This document shows positions 56,890-64,000 of a DNA stretch of 64,000 nucleotides, piece after piece (the stretch's first letter is position 1; the number at the start of each line of letters is the position of its first letter). The stretch comes from Roseomonas sp. KE2513 (GTDB lineage: Bacteria; Pseudomonadota; Alphaproteobacteria; Acetobacterales; Acetobacteraceae): the NCBI RefSeq assembly GCF_016107305.1, contig NZ_RCVR01000014.1:62001-126000 (forward strand). The letters run 5' to 3'. A program made the translations under genes and the position numbers. A model generated the notes under the pieces. The model worked only from the letters and a program-made list of their open reading frames with translations. It searched no databases and was not told where the DNA came from.

Positions 56890-57851
56890 CGGCAGCCCGC
56901 CCCTGGCTGCCAGCGGCGTGGGTTGCGCTGCAGCCCCGGCTGGTCGGTGATCCGCACCGTGCGGTCGCCGATCGCCAGACGCGAGCGGCCACCATCGGCG
57001 GCACTGCTCTCGAAGGCGATCCGCGGCTCCTCCACCAGCCCGGCGCGCAGCAGCACCCGGAACCGAGCCATGCCGATCAGGTCACGCTGCAGGCGGCCGA
57101 GGTCGGACAGGAAGATGTTGACGGCCTGCTTCTCGCCCTGTGCCCAGCCTTCGGCCACCCAGCGATCCCAGTAGCGCACCTCCTGGCGGGTTCGTGGCAG
57201 GGCGGCGTCGGCTGGCCGCGCCGGGGTGCCCCAGGACCGCACGAGGTAGGAGCGCCAATCCGGCGGGGCCGAGGTCAGCTGCGCCTCGCGCGTGATCTCG
57301 AAGATGCACGAGGTTTCCCGCGCCACCTGCCCGTTCTCGCCCAGCGCGAAGGCCATCTGTGCCTCCGACACGATCGGCGGGCGCATCAGCGTCTGGCCCC
57401 CGCCGACCGAGAGCACCAGGGGGCGGAAGTCGTAGGTGGCGGTGAGCTGGGCCTCGTAGCGGCGCAGCATCTCGTTGATGGCGAAGGAGCGCGCCGCGAG
57501 GCCGCCCTGGGCGCCGTAGATGGTGGCGGCCTGCCGCAGCACCTCGGCACGTCCGGTCTCGAGGCCGTCGCCCACCTGGTCGCCAGGACGGGCCGCCTGC
57601 AGCGCCTCCAGCGAGGGCGGTGCCTCGACGCCTTCGACCACGGGCAGGGTACTGGCGCCGGTGATGGGCTGGTTGACCTGGTCCGCCAGGGTTCGCGAGG
57701 CGGCCTCGTACTGCGCCTGTCCCGGCAGGGGCGGGCTCGCGAGGAAGCTGACCGAGCCATCGGCGCGGGCGGCCGGAGCGAGGGCGAGGGTGGCGAGCGC
57801 AGTCGCGGCCAGCAGGATGGGCCGCAGGCCGGAGCGGCGGAGCTCAAACAT
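56886..57851 (-). CDS. dotC: DotC (TraI of IncI), outer-membrane core component
   Basis: 321 residues with an N-terminal signal (RRSGLRPILLAATALATLALAPAARA). DotC motifs: LQAARPGDQVGDGLETGRAEVLRQAATIYGAQGGLAARSFAINEMLRRYEAQLTATYDFRPLVL, PPIVSEAQMAFALG, and DWRSYLVRSWGTPARP...VRYWDRWVAEGWAQGEKQAV. DotC is a lipoprotein in Legionella; a lipobox is not obvious here (ends A-R-A-D). It overlaps dotD by 8 bp. Confidence 0.9.
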   Translation of the reverse strand: MFELRRSGLRPILLAATALATLALAPAARADGSVSFLASPPLPGQAQYEAASRTLADQVNQPITGASTLPVVEGVEAPPSLEALQAARPGDQVGDGLETGRAEVLRQAATIYGAQGGLAARSFAINEMLRRYEAQLTATYDFRPLVLSVGGGQTLMRPPIVSEAQMAFALGENGQVARETSCIFEITREAQLTSAPPDWRSYLVRSWGTPARPADAALPRTRQEVRYWDRWVAEGWAQGEKQAVNIFLSDLGRLQRDLIGMARFRVLLRAGLVEEPRIAFESSAADGGRSRLAIGDRTVRITDQPGLQRNPRRWQPGAGCR

Positions 57852-58317
57852 GGTGGACCACCTGCACGGTGCGGCTGGCAGGGTCGATCTGCACCGTGGC
57901 GTAGGCCCCGGCCTGCTCGCCCAGGGCGGCAAAGGCGTCCACCAGGGTGGTGGAGGGCAGGTTGATCGCCACGGGCACTGGCTGCGGCCGCTCCACCCCG
58001 GACACGACCACGGTGTAGCCGATCGTTCCGGCCAGCTTGCGCACGCCGTCTGCCAGTGGCCCGTTCCAGGTGAAGGCGACCGGACGCCGAAGCTCCTCCG
58101 GCACCACTGGACCCTGACCGGCGGCCAGCGCCGGACGGTTCAGGCCGCCGAGTTGCGCCATCTGGTGGCCGACCTGCTCCATCGAACGACGCAGGGCCAC
58201 CTCGGGATTGGGCATGCCGGTGGTGACGATTTCGGTAGTCGGGCCGGTGCCGGCGCAACCGGCCAGGGCCACGAGCCCCGCGAGTACCATCGCCAACCTC
58301 AGTCGTGTGCTTGCCAT
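57844..58317 (-). CDS. dotD: DotD lipoprotein (TraH of IncI)
   Basis: 157 residues. Lipoprotein signal with lipobox LAGC (LAGLVALAGCAGTG). The C-terminal domain fits DotD, a secretin-N-domain-like fold that caps the outer-membrane core (RRPVAFTWNGPLADGVRKLAGTIGYTVVVSG, INLPSTTLVDAFAALGEQAGAYATVQIDPASRTVQV). It heads the dotD-dotC-dotB-icmT operon. ATG 58317 chosen as the one giving a normal signal; an ATG 12 bp earlier is possible. Confidence 0.9.
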   Translation of the reverse strand: MASTRLRLAMVLAGLVALAGCAGTGPTTEIVTTGMPNPEVALRRSMEQVGHQMAQLGGLNRPALAAGQGPVVPEELRRPVAFTWNGPLADGVRKLAGTIGYTVVVSGVERPQPVPVAINLPSTTLVDAFAALGEQAGAYATVQIDPASRTVQVVHHV

Positions 58318-58355
58318 GGGGATCTCCACCTCGTCGACGTGGAGAGTGCGGGCAT

Positions 58356-58374
58356 TCGGCGCGAACGGGATGCG
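58356..58374 (+). repeat. 19-bp motif TCGGCGCGAACGGGATGCG upstream of dotD
   Basis: Identical to the complement of 18555-18573. It lies 39 bp upstream of the dotD start, in the 155-bp divergent intergenic region, so it could be an operator or promoter element for the transfer operon. Confidence 0.55.
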
Positions 58375-58472
58375 GTTCGTGCAGGCCCGGTTCGATCCTG
58401 CTCGACTGTCTCGGACATGACATCGTAGCCTCGTACGCCCGATCTACCTCAAATCCCTATCCGGCAGATCCT

Positions 58473-59261
58473 ATGGCCTATCAGTTCACCACGCTGCGTC
58501 ATCCTGCCGAGAAACTTCTGGAAGCTGAGCACTTCCTTGCACGAATGGTGCACTCGAGTGGGATGGAGTTTCAGTTCGAGTTGAACGCTTTTCTTTCCGC
58601 CAGCCGGAGTGTGAGCTTCGTTCTTCAGAAATCGATGTCGGATGTGCCCGCCTTCGCCGCTTGGTATGCGAAGCAGCAGGCCATCATGAAGGCCGACTCT
58701 GCTATGCGCTTTTTCCTGGAACTACGGAACATCTCTCAAAAGCAGGGTCCGGTTTCCTTTGTTGGTGGGAGCAGGCTTGGTGGCGGCTGGACCTACCGCT
58801 TCGTAGGCAGGCCACAGCCAGTTCCAGAGGAGCTGACTGGTCGGGACATTGGTGCTTGCTGCGCTGCGCATCTGTCCAAGCTGGCGAACTTGCTTATGGA
58901 CTGCGACAAGGCATTCCCATTTCACTCCTGCCCTGGCCGTGCGTTTACTGAAGAAGGCATGGCGGCACTCGGATACACTATGGAAGATGCTGAGGTTTCG
59001 GTCGGGCTGCCACCAGGTTGGACGGATGTAGTCGATTTCCCGGCAGCTGAAAAATTAAAGTGTTTGAGTCGTGAAGTAGAGCCACTGGATGCCGCTTCGA
59101 TCGAACGGATTGCCGCCGGTGATATTCAAGCAAATGGGAAGCCGATTGAGTTCCCTACATTCAGTGGAACCGATTTGGTCGACTATTTGGCGGTGAGGAT
59201 GGCTGATTTTCCGAAGATGCCGTGTGACCGGTCCCCGCCAAGTGGTCCGGGGGAAATCTAA
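58473..59261 (+). CDS. Hypothetical protein, 262 aa, lower GC than neighbours
   Basis: Soluble protein beginning MAYQFTTLRHPAEKLLEAEHFLARMVHS. The helical N-terminal half (FELNAFLSASRSVSFVLQKSMSDVPAFAAWYAKQQAIMKADSAMRFFLELRNISQKQGP) looks HEPN-like in helix pattern and has an R-N pair, but the R-x4-6-H RNase motif is not clear. Cys-rich patches follow (GACCAAHL, MDCDKAFPFHSCPG). Composition is more AT-rich than the transfer genes, suggesting later arrival. It splits the dot/icm cluster together with vapBC, a typical spot for defence or addiction cargo. Confidence 0.6.
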   Translation: MAYQFTTLRHPAEKLLEAEHFLARMVHSSGMEFQFELNAFLSASRSVSFVLQKSMSDVPAFAAWYAKQQAIMKADSAMRFFLELRNISQKQGPVSFVGGSRLGGGWTYRFVGRPQPVPEELTGRDIGACCAAHLSKLANLLMDCDKAFPFHSCPGRAFTEEGMAALGYTMEDAEVSVGLPPGWTDVVDFPAAEKLKCLSREVEPLDAASIERIAAGDIQANGKPIEFPTFSGTDLVDYLAVRMADFPKMPCDRSPPSGPGEI

Positions 59262-59649
59262 TGAACCATTGTTGCCGCGCCCGCTCCTGACCCGCTACGC
59301 AGCCATGCCGTCGCAACGGGTTCTTGGGCGGGCGGTCGAGCAATAATGACAGGTCCGATCCCCGCTCTTCTCAGTCAGCGAGGGCGGGGTACGCTTAGTC
59401 CGCTTTCAGGAAGTCGCGCGTGCCCAGCCGACGATCACGCAGGGCGCAGAGCCGCCGATCACGGCTGCTGACCGGCAATGTCGGCTTGCCGGCCGATACC
59501 AGACACCCCGGCAACGGGCACGAAGGTCGCCTTCGGGTCGGGGGCGGCGCTAACTCTACCGGCGGGCGAATAGCGTCGGGGAGGGTGGAAGAGGGACGAG
59601 GTCATAGCCGCGGTAGCTTCCAGGTTGCTCTTGCTTCGCCAGTCTCCTA
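59262..59649. other. Intergenic region before vapBC
   Basis: About 390 bp with no supported gene. It contains a stretch of GGCGGGCGGTCGAGC-type sequence and, at its right end, the AT-richer promoter segment of vapBC. A frame open from 59420 reads into vapB but its first part has no support. Confidence 0.4.
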
Positions 59650-59671
59650 TTGGCATATGCTTGGCATATCC
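59650..59671 (+). promoter_or_regulatory. Tandem 11-bp repeats, vapBC operator/promoter
   Basis: TTGGCATATGC followed directly by TTGGCATATCC, 18 bp before the vapB start codon. Repeated GCATAT with the internal palindrome GCATATGC is typical for autoregulation by VapBC complexes. Confidence 0.6.
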
Positions 59672-59689
59672 CAGACCGGAGGGAACGGT

Positions 59690-59938
59690 ATGCCTCAGGC
59701 CACCCCCGCACCCCGACAGGTTCGGCTATTTCGCAACAATCGGAACCAAGCCGTCCGGATCCCCGTGGAGTTCGAGCTTCCGGGTACCGAAGCCATCATC
59801 AGCCGGGATGGCGACCGCCTCATCCTTGAGCCTGTCCGCTCCAGGAATCTGTCGGCGCTGCTCGACAGCTGGGAACCTCTGGAAGAAGCCCTGCCGGAGG
59901 GCGACGATCCGCCCCCTGCCGCACGGGACATCTTCTGA
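59690..59938 (+). CDS. vapB: VapB-type antitoxin
   Basis: 82 residues with an N-terminal AbrB-like DNA-binding domain: RQVRLFRNNRNQAVRIPVEFELPGTEAIISRDGDRLILEP. The acidic C-terminus (EEALPEGDDPPPAARDIF) would wrap the toxin. GGAGGGAACGGT precedes ATG 59690. Two bases separate it from vapC. It neutralises VapC and represses the operon through the tandem repeats upstream. Confidence 0.9.
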   Translation: MPQATPAPRQVRLFRNNRNQAVRIPVEFELPGTEAIISRDGDRLILEPVRSRNLSALLDSWEPLEEALPEGDDPPPAARDIF

Positions 59939-59940
59939 CC

Positions 59941-60342
59941 GTGCTCTACATGCTCGATACCAACATCGTCAGTGACGTGATCCGGAATCCGACAGGGACC
60001 GCCGCACGAAAGGCACGGGCGGCCGGAGCGGCGGTCTGCGTCAGTATCATCGTCGCCGCGGAGCTCCGGTACGGCTGCGCCAAGAAAGGATCTTCCCGGC
60101 TTCTGGAGCGGGTCGAGGCGTTCCTGGGTGCCGTGCCGGTGATGCCGCTGGAGGTGCCAGCCGATGCAGAGTACGGCGGGTTGCGAGCGGAGCTGGAAGC
60201 CGCCGGCCAACCGATCGGCGGGAATGATCTGCTGATCGCCGCCCATGCCTACGCATTGGAGGCGACCCTCGTGACAGCAAACGTCGGGGAGTTCCAACGG
60301 GTCCGTGGGCTGAGGGTCGAGAACTGGTTGGTTCCCGGCTGA
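59941..60342 (+). CDS. vapC: VapC toxin, PIN-domain RNase
   Basis: 133 residues with the PIN acidic residues D6 (MLDTNIVSDVI), E41 (VAAELRYG) and D96 (IGGNDLLIAAHA), then VTANVGEFQRVRGLRVENW. It cleaves RNA (usually tRNA-fMet or rRNA sites) when VapB is lost, so it stabilises the plasmid. GTG start at 59941. The pair sits in the dot/icm cluster as an addiction module. Confidence 0.93.
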   Translation: MLYMLDTNIVSDVIRNPTGTAARKARAAGAAVCVSIIVAAELRYGCAKKGSSRLLERVEAFLGAVPVMPLEVPADAEYGGLRAELEAAGQPIGGNDLLIAAHAYALEATLVTANVGEFQRVRGLRVENWLVPG

Positions 60343-60351
60343 ACGGCAATC

Positions 60352-60372
60352 GTGTGTTCACCTTGAACACAC
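60352..60372. repeat. Palindrome GTGTGTTC-N5-GAACACAC, copy 2
   Basis: Perfect 8-bp arms, spacer ACCTT, 9 bp after the vapC stop and 21 bp before the convergent dotO end. Same sequence class as 18643-18663, with similar right flank. Here it could act as a terminator hairpin or as a protein-binding site. Confidence 0.75.
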
Positions 60373-60393
60373 CTCAGCTTCCCTCAGGTTGCC

Positions 60394-63300
60394 CTACTCG
60401 GCCGCCATCAGCCGCCGCGGCGGCTCGTTGTCCTGCGGCACGTCGCGCAGCACGATGCCCAGGCCCCGGCCATCGGTCAGCTCGGTGGCCAGTTCGTCCA
60501 CCACGCCGGCCTCAGCCCGGGCGTCCAGCTCGCCGCGCTTCAGGCGCTCGTTCTTGCGCCGGTCGATCTCGTCCACGGCCGAGCCGCGTGGGAATACCCG
60601 CGCCAGCCGGCGCAGCGCTTCCTTGAACCCAAGCGCCGCGTACAGCCGGTTGCGCAACGCCGTATCGCCAGGCGTGGTGCTCAGCGCCCACAGTTCCACC
60701 GGCCCGAGGAAGTTCACCAGCATCTGCTCGTACTTGGCGCCCCCGGCCAGCAGCACCGCCAGGAACGGCGCTCCCTTCGGGCCCGGGCCCTGCAGGGCGA
60801 AGCGCACGACGTCGGCGCTGGCCTTGCTCAGCCCGAAGCGCTCGATGACCTCGTTGCACTCCTTCTCGTCGCCGGTCTTGAGGATGAACCGCCCCGTGGA
60901 CTGGCCGACAAGCTCCTCGCCCATGTCGCTCAGCCGCTGCGACGCGAAGCCCAGCTGCAGGTTGTGCTTGCGCCCCTCACGGACATCCAGCGCAGCCTGA
61001 TCGCGGACCTGGGGACTGCCCTTGGTGCGGTGCCACTCGTCGTAGTCGAGCCGCTTCACCGACTCCATGATCTCCTGGAAGCGGGCACGCTGGTAGTCGC
61101 GCACCTTCTCCGGCACGTACTCGGCATAGTCCGGGTGCAGGGTGAAGTTGCGCGCCAGGATGTGCCGCGCCAGCAGGTACATCATCTCCGTCTGCCGGTC
61201 GTTCACCGCCGATCCGGTCGGCGCCACGGCGGCGAGATCAAGCACGATGATCCGAGCGGGCCCGAAATCCAGCTTGGTCGGGGCGTTCAGCGTCGGGAAC
61301 TTCTTGATGAAGTCGTAGATGTAGCGCTCGAACAGACCAATCGCGTCCTCGCTCGTGGTGGCGATCTTCAACTCGTCGAAGATGTCGCGAACCTGATCGC
61401 CCCGGGCGGCGACCACCAGATCCTCGAGCGTCGGCACCGCGTGACGCTGCGCCACCTCGGCGAGCCGCCACTCCTGGCGGTCGATCAGGGCGTCCACCAC
61501 GTCCCGCCACCAGGGCTCGGCGTGCTCCAGCACGATGCCGTGCCGCGACAGCGCGGCGTCGACGGTGGGCTCGACACCGGCCCGGTAAGGCTTGGGGGAG
61601 CCGCCGGGCACGTCGGTGCAGAGGCGATAGGCCTCGTCGATGACGTAGCCGATCAGCTGGCTCAGGCCCTCGAACGGTGTGTTCTGGCCTGGCGGCATGG
61701 TGGCCAGGGACAGGAAGTTCTGCAGGAACGCCTTCTCCATGGGCAGCGGATAGGTGCAGCCCACCTGCAGGTCGAAGATGTTGAACTCGTACCCAGCCCG
61801 GAACTGCATCGTCACGAAGATGGCCTCGTGCTCGCGCTCCGGCCCCAGCGCCTCGCGCACCAGCCGCACGAACCCCTGGGCGGAAGGCCCGATGTCGGCC
61901 TTGCCGATCAGCGGTAGCTTCGCCCCGCGCGAGCCCAGCACGGCGGTGCTGAGGCACAGGCCGAGGTTGATCGTGTTGGCGAGCACCGACTTCCCGGAGC
62001 CTGGCGGGGCCACGAAGATGTCGCACACGAGCGGGCGCTTGGAGCTGCCGGCGGGCTCGTAGGGCCAGATCGCGCCGTCGGGCCGGGTGAACAGCACCGA
62101 GCCCTGTTCCCAGGGCGATGCGCAGCGGTTCCAGGGGAGCATGGCGAAAGCGTCGCCCAGCAGCGCGATGCCCGGCGTGCCGGTCGAGGCCAGCGCCAGG
62201 GCTGGGACGCTGCTCAACGCCCCTTCCAAGGGGTCGCCCGAGATGCTGGTGGCCTTGCAGTTGCCCCAGCCCTCCAGACGCTGCGTCAGGGTGGAGGCAC
62301 GACGACGGAGCTTCTGGGTGTCACCGGTGGGCGCCCAGGTGGCGAAGGAGGCCCTCAGCTTGACCCCGATGTGGCCGTTGTCGTCGCGCTCCTGCTTCAG
62401 CGCCTCGAAGGCGCGACGGACATCGGCATTGCCGGGAAACATCGAGAACAGGGTGGCGCCGAGCGACTTCAGCAGCATCGCCGATCGTCCGCCGCCCTCG
62501 ATCAGGATTGAGCCGCGCCAAGGGATGCGGTCCTGCCCCAGCCGGGCCGACAGCTCGACGAAGGGCCGGGGGTCTTCCGGTCCGACCGCCATGTCCACGG
62601 GGGCGTAGTCGTTGTCGCCGATCCGCACCCGCTGCCCGCCCTGGGTCTCGGCGTCGGCGTGGAAGATCTGCTCGCGGATGGCGGGCCACAGCATGCCGGG
62701 CGCGGCGTCCACCTTGCGGGCCTCGTCCTCGGTCGCCCGCGGCATCACCCGGTCGCCCATGAGGGTGGCCTTCCAGTCCGACCCGGAGGTCTCGCGGTAC
62801 ACCGCCTCCCGCACCAGCTTCAGGGCCTCGTGCGCCCCCAGCCCGCGGGTGGCGATGTCGTTGGCCTTGAGGGCGGCCTCGACGCGCAGCACGAACGCAT
62901 CGTGGCGCGCCGCCATGACCTCCGAGCGCAGGTAGTATCGCTGGCTGTCACCGGCCCGGGGACCGGCCTTGGCCAGGGCGGACTGCTCCTCCCCCATCTG
63001 CTTGCGCTCTTCCTTGGTCAGGACGGAGCGGCGGGTCCACAGCACATAGTAGGCCGCCTCCCAGCGCATGACCTTGGGCCAGAGCGCCGCGCGCTCGTTG
63101 AGCACGTCGCCGACATCCAGACCCAGCTCGCGCGCGATGGTGCGGCAGGAATCGAGGTTGAGGCGGTCGATCTCGACGGCTGACTGGTCGGGGTCGGAGA
63201 TGAACCAGCCCATGATGGCGTGGCCCGGGTCCTCCAGGGCACCGGACAGGTCCATCCGCTGGGCGAGGGCGATGCGCTCGACGTCGGCGCGGGTGGCCAT

Positions 63301-63456
63301 CCTCCGCATGCCCTCGATGCGGATGACGCTGAGGTAGTCGGAATGCTTGGTCACCAGCGCGTCGCCGTGCGTGGTCTCGACGTCGCAGAAGGCGCCGAGG
63401 GGCTGCTTCAGGGTAAGGGACAGGCCCGCCAGGAGGCGGGAGATGGCGCCGATCAT
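60394..63456 (-). CDS. dotO: DotO/IcmB ATPase (TraU of IncI)
   Basis: 1020 residues, the large VirB4-like ATPase of type IVB secretion. Walker A FVAPPGSGKSVLANTINLG (about 480-498); DotO-specific stretches PLIGKADIGPSAQGFVRLVREALG, YEFNIFDLQVGCTYPLPMEKAFLQNFLSLA, YDEWHRTKGSPQVRDQAALDVREGRKHNLQLGFASQRLSDMG and GPVELWALSTTPGDTALRN. It binds DotB at the cytoplasmic base of the channel. ATG 63456 overlaps the icmJ stop by 4 bp; the frame's upstream extension is a shadow. Confidence 0.94.
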   Translation of the reverse strand: MIGAISRLLAGLSLTLKQPLGAFCDVETTHGDALVTKHSDYLSVIRIEGMRRMATRADVERIALAQRMDLSGALEDPGHAIMGWFISDPDQSAVEIDRLNLDSCRTIARELGLDVGDVLNERAALWPKVMRWEAAYYVLWTRRSVLTKEERKQMGEEQSALAKAGPRAGDSQRYYLRSEVMAARHDAFVLRVEAALKANDIATRGLGAHEALKLVREAVYRETSGSDWKATLMGDRVMPRATEDEARKVDAAPGMLWPAIREQIFHADAETQGGQRVRIGDNDYAPVDMAVGPEDPRPFVELSARLGQDRIPWRGSILIEGGGRSAMLLKSLGATLFSMFPGNADVRRAFEALKQERDDNGHIGVKLRASFATWAPTGDTQKLRRRASTLTQRLEGWGNCKATSISGDPLEGALSSVPALALASTGTPGIALLGDAFAMLPWNRCASPWEQGSVLFTRPDGAIWPYEPAGSSKRPLVCDIFVAPPGSGKSVLANTINLGLCLSTAVLGSRGAKLPLIGKADIGPSAQGFVRLVREALGPEREHEAIFVTMQFRAGYEFNIFDLQVGCTYPLPMEKAFLQNFLSLATMPPGQNTPFEGLSQLIGYVIDEAYRLCTDVPGGSPKPYRAGVEPTVDAALSRHGIVLEHAEPWWRDVVDALIDRQEWRLAEVAQRHAVPTLEDLVVAARGDQVRDIFDELKIATTSEDAIGLFERYIYDFIKKFPTLNAPTKLDFGPARIIVLDLAAVAPTGSAVNDRQTEMMYLLARHILARNFTLHPDYAEYVPEKVRDYQRARFQEIMESVKRLDYDEWHRTKGSPQVRDQAALDVREGRKHNLQLGFASQRLSDMGEELVGQSTGRFILKTGDEKECNEVIERFGLSKASADVVRFALQGPGPKGAPFLAVLLAGGAKYEQMLVNFLGPVELWALSTTPGDTALRNRLYAALGFKEALRRLARVFPRGSAVDEIDRRKNERLKRGELDARAEAGVVDELATELTDGRGLGIVLRDVPQDNEPPRRLMAAE

Positions 63457-64000
63457 GCGGCCCTCCTCGGAGCTGCGGGGATGGGGGCGGGGAGGGGGGC
63501 GGAAGCCTTCGGCTCGGCCCGGCCGGCCCAGGCGCGGAGCAGGCCGGGGTAGATGTCCTCGCCGCCCACCAGCATCCGACCCGTGGGCACCAGCCGGATG
63601 CTTCCCAGCAGGTTGGCGCGGCCGCGGTAGGCACCGGAAGTGAGCGCCAGCAGAGCCGCACCGAGCACGCCGGGATCGGACGTCTTCAGCCGCGCTTTGG
63701 CCTGCTCCTCCCGGCCGAGAAGCGCCTTGAGGGCTCGCCACGCGGCCACCGTGGCTTCGGTGCCCCTGGCGGGAGGCACCTCCAGCGTGGGGTCGGCATC
63801 GGCGTCGAGCAGGGCGAGATGGGCCGAGCGCGTCAGCATGAACACCGCCGCCTGGCTCACCTCTGGCAGCCACGCCAGCACGACGGACCGCTGGCGGGCG
63901 GCGACGTCGAGGTGCTGGGCGAGGTGACAGAGGCTGCAGGCGGCGGCGAGGTTCGCCGGGGCGTGGTTGGCGTGGTCGCCGTCGAGGTGAAACACCTCCT
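63453..64000 (-). CDS. icmJ: DotN/IcmJ (TraT-like), HNH-fold zinc protein, 5' end outside window
   Basis: At least 182 codons, open through base 64000. The visible start EVFHLDGDHANHAPANLAAACSLCHLAQHL is an HNH/zinc-type motif, as found in IcmJ/DotN, which forms part of the DotL coupling complex. A GTG at 63995 preceded by AGGAG is the first possible start in view, but the motif normally lies inside the protein with more cysteines before it, so the gene most likely begins to the right. The order icmJ-icmB with 4-bp overlap matches Legionella. Confidence 0.8.
   Translation of the reverse strand, partial: EVFHLDGDHANHAPANLAAACSLCHLAQHLDVAARQRSVVLAWLPEVSQAAVFMLTRSAHLALLDADADPTLEVPPARGTEATVAAWRALKALLGREEQAKARLKTSDPGVLGAALLALTSGAYRGRANLLGSIRLVPTGRMLVGGEDIYPGLLRAWAGRAEPKASAPLPAPIPAAPRRAA

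Noticed and set aside
1-64000. tRNA or rRNA genes and integrase attachment sites
   Set aside because: I saw no cloverleaf-like sequence, no rRNA stretch and no integrase gene; a tRNA search program would be needed to exclude a tRNA fully.

Overview
The window looks like part of a large conjugative plasmid (or integrated conjugative element) from a high-GC alphaproteobacterium. The Acetobacteraceae/Roseomonas group is my best guess from protein style. That is an inference: no rRNA, tRNA or chromosomal marker is present. The plasmid reading rests on a MOBF relaxase (23.2-26.3 kb), a Dot/Icm-like (type IVB, MPF-I) secretion cluster (49.5-64 kb), a plasmid SSB, VapBC and many small orphan genes.

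Left module (1-5.8 kb, minus strand): a molybdenum aldehyde oxidoreductase operon paoABC (paoC cut by the window edge), a catalase-family haem protein and a secreted beta-propeller protein. It ends at a complete IS5-family element (5877-6711) that abuts a 5'-truncated membrane protein gene.

Plasmid accessory or leading-type region (7.3-19.6 kb): mostly small genes of unknown function on the + strand. They include a C5-cytosine methyltransferase with an unusual five-copy repeat insert, a DpdA-like (7-deazapurine transglycosylase-type) gene broken by one in-frame TGA, ssb, and just after it a small protein that copies the acidic C-terminal tip of SSB. DNA modification, modification remnants and SSB are the kind of cargo expected in DNA that must establish itself in a new host.

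Mobilisation region (19.2-26.3 kb): a minus-strand operon (DNA-binding TraK-like protein, degenerate ParA/TraL-like ATPase, membrane protein, lytic transglycosylase, SH3-like exported protein) diverges from a small gene plus the TrwC-type relaxase. Between them lies an exactly phased array of fourteen 11-bp repeats and two small hairpins. This is the best candidate for oriT or a centromere-like site.

Cargo region (26.4-49.3 kb): a ClC chloride transporter, an ECF sigma/anti-sigma pair, sulfite dehydrogenase SorAB, and a divergently organised sulfide/persulfide island. The minus arm carries peroxiredoxin, an ArsR-type regulator, a TauE/SafE exporter, an AcfC-like binding protein and a TsdA-like dihaem cytochrome. 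The plus arm carries SQR, persulfide dioxygenase, a SoxB-like hydrolase, a DsrE-like protein, a binding protein, a persulfide dioxygenase-rhodanese fusion and an OBAP/DUF1264 protein. Next comes an Scs/Dsb-type thiol-redox module (TlpA-like, response regulator, sensor kinase, DsbD/ScsB-like, DsbA/ScsC-like). Together these could carry sulfide to persulfide, sulfite and sulfate while protecting envelope thiols.

Transfer apparatus (49.5-64 kb, minus strand): DotL, a DotL-neighbour protein, DotM, a stand-alone copy of one DotL segment, a VirB1-like transglycosylase, IcmT, DotB, DotC and DotD. A hypothetical gene and vapBC interrupt the cluster, then DotO/IcmB and DotN/IcmJ (cut by the right edge). 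DotA, DotG, DotH and DotI are not seen and may lie to the right.
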